Assembly (NCBI RefSeq): GCF_026342735.1
Contig: NZ_JAPEMM010000001.1
Span: forward strand, 744,001 to 808,000
DNA: 64,000 bases
Source of the DNA: Streptomyces sp. NBC_00193
GTDB lineage: Bacteria; Actinomycetota; Actinomycetes; Streptomycetales; Streptomycetaceae
Direction of reading: 5' to 3'
Made by a program: the position numbers and the translations under genes. Positions 47,383 through 59,400 of this stretch are shown in pieces; the first letter of the stretch is position 1, and the number at the start of each line of letters is the position of its first letter. The notes below the pieces were generated by a model. The model was given only the letters and a program-made list of their open reading frames with translations. It had not been told where the DNA came from and did no database searches.

Positions 47383-50300
47383 CTAAGACTGCCATGCCGG
47401 TGGCCGCTGCCCATCATCGGCGTCGTCCCGCGGGGACGCGCTGTGAGCGAGGGTCTCGACGGTCCGGCGCGCGCTCGGCCCCAACAGCGCCGCCGCCTCC
47501 TGCGGCGCCCGCTCCAGCCAGCGGGCCACGAGTGCGCCGAAGGCCGGTTCGGCCCGCGCCAGCTCGACCGTGCGCCGCTCGAAGACCGCCGGCCCGCCCG
47601 GTGCCCGCAGCAGCTGCCGGCCGGTGCGCCGCAGCAGGTCCCGGGTACGGTCGGGCGCGCCCGTGGCCGCCCCGGCCGCCAGTGCGCCGAGGAAGGCGTC
47701 GAGCACCGACGGGTCGAGCTCCTCGCGGAGCAGCGCCTCGGCGAGCTCGCCGCGGAGCGTGTACGAGGACTCCGTGCCCGGGGCGGCCAGTACGCCGGCC
47801 AGCGCGGCCCGTACCGGGGGCGGACCGGAGCCCAGCAGGTCCCGTACGAGCGGGCGGAGCACGGGGGCGGCGGCCAGACCCTGTTCGAGCCGCCGGTCCA
47901 CGAACGCGGCGGCGTGCGCCGCGTCCTGCGGGTGCCGCGCCAGGTGGTCCCGTACGAGGTCGGCCGCGCGCCGGGCCAGGCCCGGGGTGGTCAGCGCGGC
48001 CAGCGCGCGCACCACCTCGCCGTCGGCCCGCTCCCGCAGGGCGGCGAACACCGCGTCCGGGTCGGGCAGCACGGGGAGCGCGGCGACCAGCGCGGCGGCG
48101 GGCAGCCGCAGTCCGCGCCCGGGGTCGCGGAAGCAGGCGAGGGCCTCGGGGAGGTAGCGGGCCCGTACCTGGGGGTCGCGGAGCAGGATCCCGAGGGCGC
48201 TGCCGTGCAGGGAGGCGTCGCCGGGGCGGGCGAGGAGGGCCTGCGCGGCGTAGCGCAGCAGCTCGCGGTCGGCGGGGGTCCGTACGTGCGGGGCGGCGAG
48301 CGGCCCGTACGCGGCGGCCGCGACCCTGCGGCCGGGCCGCTCGTCGTGGGCCCAGCGGTCCACGGCCCGGCTGAGGGCGGAGGGCTCGTCCTCGGCGAGT
48401 ACGGCGAGCAGCTCGTCGGCGCGGGGGTGCGCGGCGGTGACGAGCGCCTCGGCGAGGTCGTCGACGGCGAGGTGGCGATGGGTGTGCAGCAAGGCCTGCG
48501 CGGCGGTGGCGACGGTGGCCCCGGGCCGCCCGAGCAGCCGCCGCTCGTCGCGGAACCAGCCGCAGAGCAGCGGCTGCACGAGGTGCGGCGCGCGGACCAG
48601 CCGCCGGGCGGCGGCGTCGAGGAAGCGGTGGTCGTGGGGCAGCATCCGCCGCAGCAGCTCGAACCGGTCCTCCTCTGCGACGCGCAGCCGGGTCCAGAAC
48701 CACGCCCCGAACTCCCCCTCGTCCTCCCGGCCCCGACCGGGATCGGGCGGGCCGCCGGATTCCGTGACGTCACCGGTCCGCGTTCCGCCGGGGCGGAGGT
48801 GCCCCGCATGCCCGCCGGACCCGCCGGCCCCCGGGGCTCCGCCCTGGGCGGGGATCCACGGGTGCCCGGTGGTGCCGGGGCCCGCCCACGGGGCGGTGAC
48901 GGCCGGGCCCGGGGTCCCCAGGGCGCCGGCGTACGCCGCGGAGCCGGCCGGTGTCAGGTCCGCCGGTGCCGGGTCCGCCGGTGTCACGGGCACCGGCGTC
49001 GGGCCCGCTTCGTGCGCCCCGCCCGGCGCGGGCCCGGTCAGGTGGGTGGTGAGGGCGTACAGGACCGGGAGGTACGGCGTCGCGTCCGGGACCCGGAGCA
49101 GGGTTTCGCCGAGGAGGCGGGCGGCCCACCACCGCGCCTCGGGGCCGTCCGCTGCGTCGAGCAGGGCCACGAGCCGCTCCAGTGCCGCCGCCCGCTCCCC
49201 GGTCGGAAGCAGGCCCAGAGCCTCCAGTACGGGACCGATGCGGTGGCGGGGAACGTCCCGGCCCAGGGTCTCCAGGGCGGCGGGGAGATCCAGGTGCGCG
49301 GCCTGCACCCAGTCGGCAAGCTCCTCGTGGGCGAAGCGGTACCCCTCTCCGGCGGGCACCAGCAGCCCCTCGGTGAGCACGGCGGAGGCCCACCCCGACC
49401 GCCAGGGGAACAGTTCCTCGAAGGAGGCCCGGTCCACCTGGCCCTGGCCCGGCCCCAGACAGCGCCGGGCGGCTTCGTGCACCCGCCCGGCCACCCGCGC
49501 GGCCAGCCGGCCCACCCCGGGCCCGTGCACCCCGGCCGTGTCGGGCCCGTCGGCGCCGACCGGGTCCGCGGCCCCGCCGACGCCGGGTCTACGCGGCTGC
49601 GGCAGCGCGGCGGACACCCGGACGGCCACGCGCAGGCACAGCAGGTCCAGGTGTGCGGCGAACACCTCGTCACGGGACGGACGGCCGGCGGTGACCCCGG
49701 CCGCGCGGACCTCCGCGAGGAGCCGCAGGGTGAGCGGGTGCCGGGCGTCGGCTCCCGCGACGGCGTCGGCCGGGATCCCCAGCCGGGCCCCGGCGAGCGC
49801 CGCCTCCTCGGGGGTGAGGTCGCCGACCGGGACCGCGGGCGGCAGCCGGCGGGCCGGCCGGGCCGGGGTCCGGAGCATCCGCGACGGGTAGAGCCGCCCC
49901 GCCGACTCCCAGTACTCGGGGCGGGCGGCCAGGACGAGCCGGGCTCCGGTCGCGTCCAGCCAGGCGGCGGTGGCCGCGGTCCACGGCCCGGCCAGCGCCG
50001 CGAGCCGCGGCGGCATCTCCTCCGGCCCGTCCAGGACGACGAGCAGGGCCCGCCCGGCCGAAGCCACGACCGCGGCCAGCGCCGACGCCGGGTCCGGTCC
50101 CGGAGCGGCGGCCGGCACCTCCAGGATCCGCCCCGCCTCCGCCAGCGCCCGCGCCACCGCGTCGGCCAGCGAGGTGTCCCCGACCCGCAGGTCGGAGCCG
50201 CGCAGCCAGAGGGTCGGGGCCGGGCGCGGGCCGCGGGCGCGGCGGACCGCGAGGGCGGCGAGGGCGGTCGTGCGTCCGGTGCCGGGGCGCCCGACCAGCG

Positions 50301-51141
50301 CGAGGACCGGGGGGTCCCCGGCGGTGCAGCGGTCCCCGGCGGTGAAGGCGTCCAGTTCGGCCGCGATCTCCGGGCGGTCCACCGGCTCCGGGCCCGCCCC
50401 GGCGGCGAGGGCCGTGCCCAGGGTGGTCCCGGTGAGCTGCAGGGCTCCGGCGAGGTTCAGATCGGCGCCGTGGCCCGGCACGGTGGCGGCGTTGCGTTCC
50501 AGCAGCGCGGCGAGGGGTCCGCCCGGATCGGCGGCGGCCGCGGCCGTGAGCGGCACGGCGAAGCCGCCGGAGCGGTGCTCCGCCTGCAGAGCGGTGCACA
50601 GGACCGCGAGCACCGCTCCGGTTGCGGCGTCCAGCACCGGGCCCCCGCAGGCCTCGCCGCCGAGCCGCAGCGCGTCGCGGCCGTCGGTCCCGATGGCCAG
50701 CTCCAGCCCGGCCGGCAGCCGGCGGAGCCGGTCCGCCGCCGCCGCCGACGTCCCCGTCCCCACCGTCCCCGCCGTCGAGGTCGTCGAGGTCGCGGCGTAG
50801 GTGGCCTCGGCCCCGCCGAGCACCCGCGCCTGGCGCCAGCCCCGCGCGGACAGCCGTACGTACGTCCCGGGAGCGATCACCCCCCGCGGAGCGACCGGCA
50901 GCGGCCGTACCCCGAGCCCGTCGCTCCGTACGAGCGCCAGCCCCAGCTCCGGCAGGGCGGTCACGTCCGAGGCCCCCGCCAGCCAGGTCCGCTCCCCCGG
51001 CGACGGCCCGTGCAGGACCACCCGGGCCAGTCCGTCGACGGCCTCGTGGCTGGTGAGCACCGTCCCCCGGTCGTCCGCGACGAAGCCGCTCCCCCGCGGC
51101 CTCCCGGCGAGATCGCAGATCCTGATCAGTTCCGCCGTCAC
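47383..51141 (-). CDS. Trypsin-fold / STAND-like P-loop protein, 1252 aa, with altered catalytic residues
   Basis: The N-terminal about 210 residues look like a trypsin-like (chymotrypsin-fold) peptidase: GSGFV, His in VLTSHEAVDG, and GGEACGGPVL where the serine nucleophile GxSGGP is replaced by Cys (near residue 165). A P-loop domain follows (about 270-480): ALVGRPGTGRTT, in which the Walker A Lys is Arg, and Walker B ALLVVLDGPEEM. Then a winged-helix-like region (FAHEELADWVQ) and about 600 residues of Leu/Ala/Arg-rich helical repeats, HEAT-like. This is the architecture of STAND signalling ATPases. There is no membrane helix or signal peptide. GTG start with GGGGAG 7 bases upstream. It lies between truB and ribF. 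Function unknown. Confidence 0.8.
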   Translation of the reverse strand: MTAELIRICDLAGRPRGSGFVADDRGTVLTSHEAVDGLARVVLHGPSPGERTWLAGASDVTALPELGLALVRSDGLGVRPLPVAPRGVIAPGTYVRLSARGWRQARVLGGAEATYAATSTTSTAGTVGTGTSAAAADRLRRLPAGLELAIGTDGRDALRLGGEACGGPVLDAATGAVLAVLCTALQAEHRSGGFAVPLTAAAAADPGGPLAALLERNAATVPGHGADLNLAGALQLTGTTLGTALAAGAGPEPVDRPEIAAELDAFTAGDRCTAGDPPVLALVGRPGTGRTTALAALAVRRARGPRPAPTLWLRGSDLRVGDTSLADAVARALAEAGRILEVPAAAPGPDPASALAAVVASAGRALLVVLDGPEEMPPRLAALAGPWTAATAAWLDATGARLVLAARPEYWESAGRLYPSRMLRTPARPARRLPPAVPVGDLTPEEAALAGARLGIPADAVAGADARHPLTLRLLAEVRAAGVTAGRPSRDEVFAAHLDLLCLRVAVRVSAALPQPRRPGVGGAADPVGADGPDTAGVHGPGVGRLAARVAGRVHEAARRCLGPGQGQVDRASFEELFPWRSGWASAVLTEGLLVPAGEGYRFAHEELADWVQAAHLDLPAALETLGRDVPRHRIGPVLEALGLLPTGERAAALERLVALLDAADGPEARWWAARLLGETLLRVPDATPYLPVLYALTTHLTGPAPGGAHEAGPTPVPVTPADPAPADLTPAGSAAYAGALGTPGPAVTAPWAGPGTTGHPWIPAQGGAPGAGGSGGHAGHLRPGGTRTGDVTESGGPPDPGRGREDEGEFGAWFWTRLRVAEEDRFELLRRMLPHDHRFLDAAARRLVRAPHLVQPLLCGWFRDERRLLGRPGATVATAAQALLHTHRHLAVDDLAEALVTAAHPRADELLAVLAEDEPSALSRAVDRWAHDERPGRRVAAAAYGPLAAPHVRTPADRELLRYAAQALLARPGDASLHGSALGILLRDPQVRARYLPEALACFRDPGRGLRLPAAALVAALPVLPDPDAVFAALRERADGEVVRALAALTTPGLARRAADLVRDHLARHPQDAAHAAAFVDRRLEQGLAAAPVLRPLVRDLLGSGPPPVRAALAGVLAAPGTESSYTLRGELAEALLREELDPSVLDAFLGALAAGAATGAPDRTRDLLRRTGRQLLRAPGGPAVFERRTVELARAEPAFGALVARWLERAPQEAAALLGPSARRTVETLAHSASPRDDADDGQRPPAWQS

Positions 51142-51315
51142 CGCACCACTCCCCGCCGCGCGTGCCCCGTAGCCACGACGGTAGGCAGGTGAAGATCAGC
51201 GGGAACAGCACGCGAGGCGAAAGCGCCCCCTTACGCTCCCTCCATTCACTCCGAGCGCCTGCTCGGACGGGTGAATAAGGGGCTCCGGGTGGATAGAGAC
51301 CTACCCGAGGGGGGT

Positions 51316-51359
51316 CGTGGAGCGGTGAGCAGCAGTCCGTGTGCGCTCACCGCTCCACG
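51316..51359 (-). terminator. Terminator downstream of truB
   Basis: A perfect 15-bp stem (51316-51330 with 51345-51359, loop of 14) about 107 bp after the truB stop. No T-run on the minus strand. Confidence 0.75.
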
Positions 51360-51379
51360 TCAAAACGAGGACCGGCCCG

Positions 51380-51413
51380 AAACGCGAACCGGCCGGAAAC
51401 GCGAACCGGCCGG
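51380..51413. repeat. 17-bp perfect tandem repeat
   Basis: AAACGCGAACCGGCCGG occurs twice without change (51380-51396 and 51397-51413), followed by a partial third unit. It lies between the truB stop and its terminator. Confidence 0.9.
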
Positions 51414-51465
51414 CCCGAAGGCCGACCGGGGACTGCATCGGGGAACGCGCCGGGCGGAGAACCCG

Positions 51466-52374
51466 TCAGGCGAAGACGGCGAGCGACTTCGCCTTGCCGC
51501 CCTTGCTCTCGACGAGCCCGAGCAGCTGCCCGTCCGGCCCGTAGACCGCGACCGCCTTGCCGGGCTCGTACTCGTCCGGCATGTCGATCCGCACGCCGTT
51601 CGCCAGCAGCGACGCCCGCCGGGCGTCGAGCTCCCAGCGCGGGAACGCGGCAGCCGCCGCGTCGCCGATCGGCATGACGGTCAGCTCCTCCTGGAGCTGG
51701 TCGAGCGTGCGCGCCCGGTCGATCTTGTACGGGCCCACCCGCGTGCGCCGCAGCGCCGTGAGGTGCCCGCCGACGCCGAGGTCGGCGCCCAGGTCCCGCG
51801 CGAGCGCGCGGATGTACGTACCGCTGGAGCAGACCACGGAGACGACGAGGTCGACGACCTTGGTGCCGTCCTCGGCCTCCGCATCCCGCATGTCGTACAC
51901 CTGGAACGAGGACACGGTCACCGGGCGGGCCGGGATCTCGAAGTCCTCGCCGTCGCGTGCGCGCTTGTAGGAGCGCACGCCCTTGATCTTGATGGCGCTG
52001 ACCTTGGACGGGACCTGCATGATCTCGCCGGACAGCTTGGCGATGCCCGCGTCCACGCCCTCCCGGGTGACCCCGGAGGCGTCCGTGGACGAGGTGATCT
52101 CGCCCTCGGCGTCGTCCGTCAGGGTGTTCTGGCCCAGCCGGATGGTGCCGAGGTACTCCTTCTCCGTGAGCGCGAGGTGGCCGAGGAGCTTGGTGGCCTT
52201 CTCGACGCCCAGGACCAGCACGCCCGTCGCCATCGGGTCGAGCGTGCCGGCGTGGCCGACGCGGCGGGTCTTGGCGATCCCGCGCATCTTGGCGACCACG
52301 TCGTGCGAAGTGAAACCGGACGGCTTGTCGACGATGACCAGGCCGTCCGGCGTCTTCCCTGCGTTGGTGCTCAT
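51466..52374 (-). CDS. truB: tRNA pseudouridine(55) synthase
   Basis: TruB makes pseudouridine 55 in the T loop of most tRNAs. The 302-residue protein has the catalytic Asp in GHAGTLDPMATG, the KEY motif (TEKEYLGTIRLG) and the SSGTYIRALARDLG motif. A C-terminal PUA-like extension is present. The ATG at 52372-52374 overlaps the rbfA stop by one base (TAATG), so it is coupled to rbfA. Confidence 0.96.
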   Translation of the reverse strand: MSTNAGKTPDGLVIVDKPSGFTSHDVVAKMRGIAKTRRVGHAGTLDPMATGVLVLGVEKATKLLGHLALTEKEYLGTIRLGQNTLTDDAEGEITSSTDASGVTREGVDAGIAKLSGEIMQVPSKVSAIKIKGVRSYKRARDGEDFEIPARPVTVSSFQVYDMRDAEAEDGTKVVDLVVSVVCSSGTYIRALARDLGADLGVGGHLTALRRTRVGPYKIDRARTLDQLQEELTVMPIGDAAAAAFPRWELDARRASLLANGVRIDMPDEYEPGKAVAVYGPDGQLLGLVESKGGKAKSLAVFA

Positions 52375-52850
52375 TACGCGGATGCGTCCCCGTCTTCGTC
52401 GGCGACGGCCTCGTCGGTGTCGTCGTCCTCATCGGGCTTCTTGTACGGGTCGGCGTCGCCGGCGTACTTCGCGCCCGAGGAGACCTCGCGCACCTGGGCG
52501 TCGGAGGTCCGCGCCTTCTCCAGGAGGTCCTCGATGCTCTTGGCGGTCTCCGGAAGGGCGTCCGCCACGAACGTCAGGGTCGGCGTGAACTTGGTCTGCG
52601 CCGCCCGGCCGACCGCGGAGCGCAGAACGCCCTTGGCGCTCTCCAGACCCGCTGCCGCACTGACCCGCGCCTCGTCGTCACCGTAGACCGTGTAGAAGAC
52701 CGTGGCCTCCCGCAGGTCGCCGGTGACCCTGGTGTCCGTGATGGTCACGTGCGTACCGAGGCGGGGGTCCTTGACGCCGCGCTGCAGCTTCTCGGCCACC
52801 ACCTCCCGGATGAGGTCCGCCAGCTTCTTCGCCCGCGCATTGTCGGCCAC
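52374..52850 (-). CDS. rbfA: 30S ribosome-binding factor A
   Basis: RbfA assists late 16S/30S maturation. The 158-residue protein has the KH-like core (LADLIREVVAEKLQRGVKDPRLG, VTITDTRVTGDLREATVFYTV) and an acidic C-terminal tail (KKPDEDDDTDEAVADEDGD) typical of actinobacteria. GTG start at 52848-52850 with AAGGAG 8 bases upstream. It is part of the nusA-infB-rbfA-truB operon. Confidence 0.96.
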   Translation of the reverse strand: MADNARAKKLADLIREVVAEKLQRGVKDPRLGTHVTITDTRVTGDLREATVFYTVYGDDEARVSAAAGLESAKGVLRSAVGRAAQTKFTPTLTFVADALPETAKSIEDLLEKARTSDAQVREVSSGAKYAGDADPYKKPDEDDDTDEAVADEDGDASA

Positions 52851-52877
52851 TGGTCCGTCTCCTTCTTCGTCTTGCGG

Positions 52878-53171
52878 TCAGTCTTCATCACCGTGGAGCC
52901 GTCGTCGTACCGACAGCAGCTCCACTTCCGGACGTGCCGCGACCAGCCGCTCGCAGCGGTCCAGTACATCCGAGAGGAACCCCGTGTCCCCACTCACCAG
53001 AGCGACCCCTATACGGGCCCTGCGGTGCAGGTCCTGGTCGCCCACTTCGGCCGCGCTCACAGAGAACTTGCGCTGGAGCTCGGCCACGATGGGCCGGACG
53101 ACGGAGCGTTTCTCCTTCAGCGAGTGAACGTCGCCGAGGAGCAGATCGAAGGACAGAGTCCCCACGTACAT
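52878..53171 (-). CDS. DUF503-domain protein (YlxP-like)
   Basis: A 97-residue protein with the family opening MYVGTLSFDLLLGDVHSLKEKR and the core VSAAEVGDQD. DUF503 proteins are small ferredoxin-like folds found between infB and rbfA in many Gram-positive bacteria. YlxP has been linked to ribosome maturation, but no reaction is established. ATG start without a clear Shine-Dalgarno. It lies 27 bp before rbfA. Confidence 0.92.
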   Translation of the reverse strand: MYVGTLSFDLLLGDVHSLKEKRSVVRPIVAELQRKFSVSAAEVGDQDLHRRARIGVALVSGDTGFLSDVLDRCERLVAARPEVELLSVRRRLHGDED

Positions 53172-53255
53172 GCAGGTCCGGATATCCCGCCGGTGCGGGT
53201 TCGGTGGCCTGCCGGCCGTCGCGCGGCAGGGTCATCAGAACCGTACACGCAACGG

Positions 53256-53294
53256 CCGGGGCCGATCGACGGATATTCCGCCGACCGGCCCCGG
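53256..53294 (-). terminator. Hairpin after infB
   Basis: A 13-bp stem with one mismatch (53256-53268 with 53282-53294) lies 40 bp past the infB stop. It may partly terminate or process the operon transcript before the DUF503 gene. Confidence 0.65.
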
Positions 53295-53333
53295 TGTTAC
53301 AGCACCTACGACACGGTGCGAACCGCCTCGCGC

Positions 53334-56498
<3,165 letters not shown>

Positions 56499-56641
56499 TT
56501 CGCTCCTTTTAGGTCCGGGTTACGCCGGACCGTCTCTACTTCATGCTCGTACTCATCGCGTACTCATCGAGGGGTGCTCATCGCAATCTCGACCTACTTC
56601 CAACTCGCGAGGTACCTGACCGCACGGTGATCCGTGCCGTA

Positions 56642-56935
56642 CTACGTGCTTGGTGTCGCCTCGGCCTCATCGGCCAGGGCTTCGTGCAATTCCGCCGTGT
56701 CGAACGGTCCTGCGGACTTGAAGGCCCGGGAGAACGCCCTGCGGCGGACAGCCTGGTCGAGGCAGACCACGGCGGGGTGCACGTACGCACCCCGGCCGGG
56801 CAGCGTACCGCGAGGATCGGAGACACATTTGTCACCGACCGCCACGATGCGCAGCAGATCGCTCTTGGCCGCTCGCTCCCGACACCCCACACAGGTGCGT
56901 TCGGGGCATGCGCGGGCTTGCGTCCGGCCAGACAC
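56642..56935 (-). CDS. YlxR-family RNA-binding protein (DUF448)
   Basis: A 97-residue protein with the YlxR signature RTCVGCRERAAKSDLLRIV and GRGAYVHPAVVCLDQAVRRRAFSRAF. Family members bind RNA and some affect RNase P or transcription. It lies in its usual place between nusA and infB. GTG start at 56933-56935. Confidence 0.93.
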   Translation of the reverse strand: MSGRTQARACPERTCVGCRERAAKSDLLRIVAVGDKCVSDPRGTLPGRGAYVHPAVVCLDQAVRRRAFSRAFKSAGPFDTAELHEALADEAEATPST

Positions 56936-57091
56936 GCTTAAGTCTACCTCCCCGCACCGACCTCACCCCTTCGGGCGAAAAATCGAACGGATGTTGTCGT
57001 GATCACTAGTGCCGGGTCCGGCCGCCGAAACCTCGGCGGCGGACGGCCGTGCACGTCGAGCAGGGCTCTTGTCGCCCCTGCTGTTCTTGTG

Positions 57092-57117
57092 TACCGCCCG
57101 AACAGCTCCGGGCGGTA
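57092..57117 (-). terminator. Hairpin directly after nusA
   Basis: A perfect 9-bp stem (57092-57100 with 57109-57117) starts 6 bp past the nusA stop. There is no T-run. In nusA operons such hairpins can be sites of NusA-dependent attenuation or processing. Confidence 0.6.
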
Positions 57118-57123
57118 GCGGTT

Positions 57124-58194
57124 TTATTCCCCGCGGTGGTCGTCGCGCCGGTCGTCCCGGCGGTCGTCGCCCCGGTCGTCGCGGCGCTCGCCGCGGTCGC
57201 GGTCGTCCCCGTCCGAGGGCTGCTCGGTGTCGGGACGGATGTCGATGCGCCAGCCGGTCAGGCGAGCGGCGAGGCGGGCGTTCTGGCCCTCCTTGCCGAT
57301 GGCCAGCGACAGCTGGTAGTCGGGCACGGTCACCCGTGCGGACCGGGTGTCCCAGTCCACGACCTCGACCTTGCTCACCCGGGCGGGTGACAGGGCGTTG
57401 GCGACCATCTCCGCCGGGTCGTCCGACCAGTCGACGATGTCGATCTTCTCGCCGTGCAGTTCGGCCATGACGTTGCGCACGCGGCTGCCCATCGGGCCGA
57501 TGCAGGCGCCCTTCGGGTTGAGGCCGGAGCGGTTGGCGCGGACGGCGATCTTGGTGCGGTGACCGGCCTCACGGGCGATCGCGCAGATCTCGACGCTGCC
57601 GTCGGCGATCTCCGGGACCTCCAGCGCGAACAGCTTCTTCACCAGGTTCGGGTGGGTGCGCGACAGGGTCACGGACGGACCGCGGACACCCTTCGCCACC
57701 CGCACGACGTACGACTTCAGGCGCAGTCCGTGCGTGTACTCCTCGCCGGGGACCTGCTCCTGCACCGGCAGCATGGCCTCCATCTTGCCGATGTCGACGA
57801 GGACGTTCTTCGGGTCCTTGCCCTGCTGCACCACGCCGGTGATGACATCACCCTCGCGGCCCAGGAACTCGCCGAAGGTCAGGTCGTCCTCGGCGTCGCG
57901 CAGACGCTGGAGGATCACCTGCTTGGCGGTCGTCGCGGCGATGCGGCCGAAGTCCGACGGGGTGTCGTCGAACTCCTTGGCCTCCTGGCCCTCTTCCAGG
58001 TCCCTCGGGTCCTCGGTCGCCCACACGATCACGTGACCGTTGGTGCGGTCGAGCACGACGCGTGCGCGCCGGAAGCTTCCCTCGGTGCGGTGGTACGCGA
58101 TGAGGAGGGCCGACTCGATCGCTTCGACGAGCAGGTCGAAGGAAATCTCCTTCTCCCGGACCAGACCCCGTAGGGCACTCATGTCGATGTCCAC
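57124..58194 (-). CDS. nusA: Transcription termination/antitermination factor NusA
   Basis: NusA binds RNA polymerase and modulates pausing, termination and rRNA antitermination. The 356-residue protein has the N-terminal RNAP-binding domain ([22 protein letters not shown]), an S1 domain ([14 protein letters not shown]) and two KH domains ([30 protein letters not shown] split across KH1, and [22 protein letters not shown] in KH2). It ends in an Asp/Arg-repeat tail of about 26 residues. GTG start at 58192-58194 with GAGGAGG 7 bases upstream. It is 2 bp from the rimP stop. Confidence 0.96.
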   Translation of the reverse strand: MDIDMSALRGLVREKEISFDLLVEAIESALLIAYHRTEGSFRRARVVLDRTNGHVIVWATEDPRDLEEGQEAKEFDDTPSDFGRIAATTAKQVILQRLRDAEDDLTFGEFLGREGDVITGVVQQGKDPKNVLVDIGKMEAMLPVQEQVPGEEYTHGLRLKSYVVRVAKGVRGPSVTLSRTHPNLVKKLFALEVPEIADGSVEICAIAREAGHRTKIAVRANRSGLNPKGACIGPMGSRVRNVMAELHGEKIDIVDWSDDPAEMVANALSPARVSKVEVVDWDTRSARVTVPDYQLSLAIGKEGQNARLAARLTGWRIDIRPDTEQPSDGDDRDRGERRDDRGDDRRDDRRDDHRGE

Positions 58195-58196
58195 GA

Positions 58197-58694
58197 CTAC
58201 GCCTCCTCTTCCTTCTTGTCCTTGCGGTTGAACTCGATCTCGACACGCGCCTTGGCGATGTCGGTGAAAACGATGCGGCGGGCGGTCGCCTTGCGGCCCT
58301 TCACGCCCGGGACCTCGAGGTCCATGCCCTCGTCGTCGACGTCGAGGATGCGGGCGATCACTTCCCCGCCGTCCGACGTCTGGAACTTCACGAGCCGGCC
58401 GATCGCCCGGATGTAGTGACGGTGCTCGGTCAGCGGGCGGTCAGCGCCCGGCGAGCTCACTTCGAGGACGTACTCGTCCTCTCCCATCGCGTCGGTCTCG
58501 TCCAGCAGGTCGGAGACCTCGCGGCTCAGCTCGGCGCACGCGTCCAGCTCCACGCCGTCGTCGGAGTCCACGATGATGCGCAGCATCCGGCGCTTGCCCG
58601 CCTTGGACGTCTCGATCTCCTCGAGGTCCAGGCCCTTGGCGGCGACGAGCGGCTCCAGCAATGCGCGCAGCCTGTCGCTCTGGGTGGTGCTCAT
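58197..58694 (-). CDS. rimP: Ribosome maturation factor RimP
   Basis: RimP supports 30S assembly. The 165-residue protein has [45 protein letters not shown] and [26 protein letters not shown], all family hallmarks, and a Lys/Glu-rich C-terminus. ATG start with GAGGAG 8 bases upstream. First gene of the nusA operon, divergent from the lipoprotein gene with a 154-bp gap. Confidence 0.96.
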   Translation of the reverse strand: MSTTQSDRLRALLEPLVAAKGLDLEEIETSKAGKRRMLRIIVDSDDGVELDACAELSREVSDLLDETDAMGEDEYVLEVSSPGADRPLTEHRHYIRAIGRLVKFQTSDGGEVIARILDVDDEGMDLEVPGVKGRKATARRIVFTDIAKARVEIEFNRKDKKEEEA

Positions 58695-58848
58695 CCGGGT
58701 GACTCCTCGGCCGCGTGTGCTGTTGTGATTTCCGTCGTGCGTCAGGTCAAAGGGTATCCGGTCGCGGAGGGTGTTGCCGTCCGCGCTGCGGAGGGGGCCC
58801 CGGGTACCGTGATCACACCCTGCCCGCCTTCACCCCTAGGACGTATGC

Positions 58849-59400
58849 GTGCCCCCGATCCTGCCGTCGCGAAGAGGCCTGCTCGCCGGTGCCGCGGGCA
58901 TCGCCGGAGCCGCGCTGCTCAGCGGTTGCTCCGACGACGGACCGCCCGCCGCGGACCCCGAGGTTCCACTCGAACGGCGGATGCGCGAGACGGCCGTTCG
59001 TGAGAGCGAGCGACTGCTGGAACGTTACGACGCCACGAGCGCGGCCCATCCGGCCCTCGCGCAGCGCCTCGCACCGCTGCGCGGCTCGGTCGCGGCGCAC
59101 GCGGCGGCCCTCGCCGAGGGGGCCCCGGCATCCTCGCCGTCCCGTTCCGCCTCCGCCGCCTCCCCCGTCCCGTCCGGCGGCGCGGCCGCCGCTCCCCCCG
59201 CTCCGGGCGCCGCGCCGGTGCCCGCCGCGCCCGCCGAGGCGCTGACCGCGCTCGCGGACGCCGAGCGGAGCCTGGCCGAGGCCCGGACGATCTCCCTGGC
59301 CGAAGCCCCCGGGGAGCTGGCCCGGCTGCTCGCCTCGGTGGCGGCGTGCGGCCACGTGCACGCGTACCTGCTGACCTCGACCCCGGGAGCCTCCTCGTGA
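58849..59400 (+). CDS. Tat-type lipoprotein, 183 aa
   Basis: The N-terminus SRRGLLAGAAGIAGAALLSGC has a twin-arginine motif, a hydrophobic core and a lipobox (LSGC), so the mature protein would be lipid-anchored outside. The rest is Ala/Pro-rich and helical, with ALADAERSLAEARTISLAEAPGELARLLASVAACGHVHAYLL near the end. No enzyme motif is recognised. GTG start at 58849. It overlaps the next gene (GTGA), so the two are cotranslated. Confidence 0.8.
   Translation: MPPILPSRRGLLAGAAGIAGAALLSGCSDDGPPAADPEVPLERRMRETAVRESERLLERYDATSAAHPALAQRLAPLRGSVAAHAAALAEGAPASSPSRSASAASPVPSGGAAAAPPAPGAAPVPAAPAEALTALADAERSLAEARTISLAEAPGELARLLASVAACGHVHAYLLTSTPGASS

Larger units (their letters stand above)
51142..51465. 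other. 324-bp gap between truB and the trypsin/STAND gene
   Basis: No gene is seen. It holds the truB terminator (51316-51359), a 17-bp tandem repeat (51380-51413) and the upstream region of the 1252-aa gene. Confidence 0.7.

Noticed and set aside
47414..48703. 429-codon frame inside the trypsin/STAND gene
   Set aside because: Arg/Pro/Ala-rich out-of-frame shadow with no domain.
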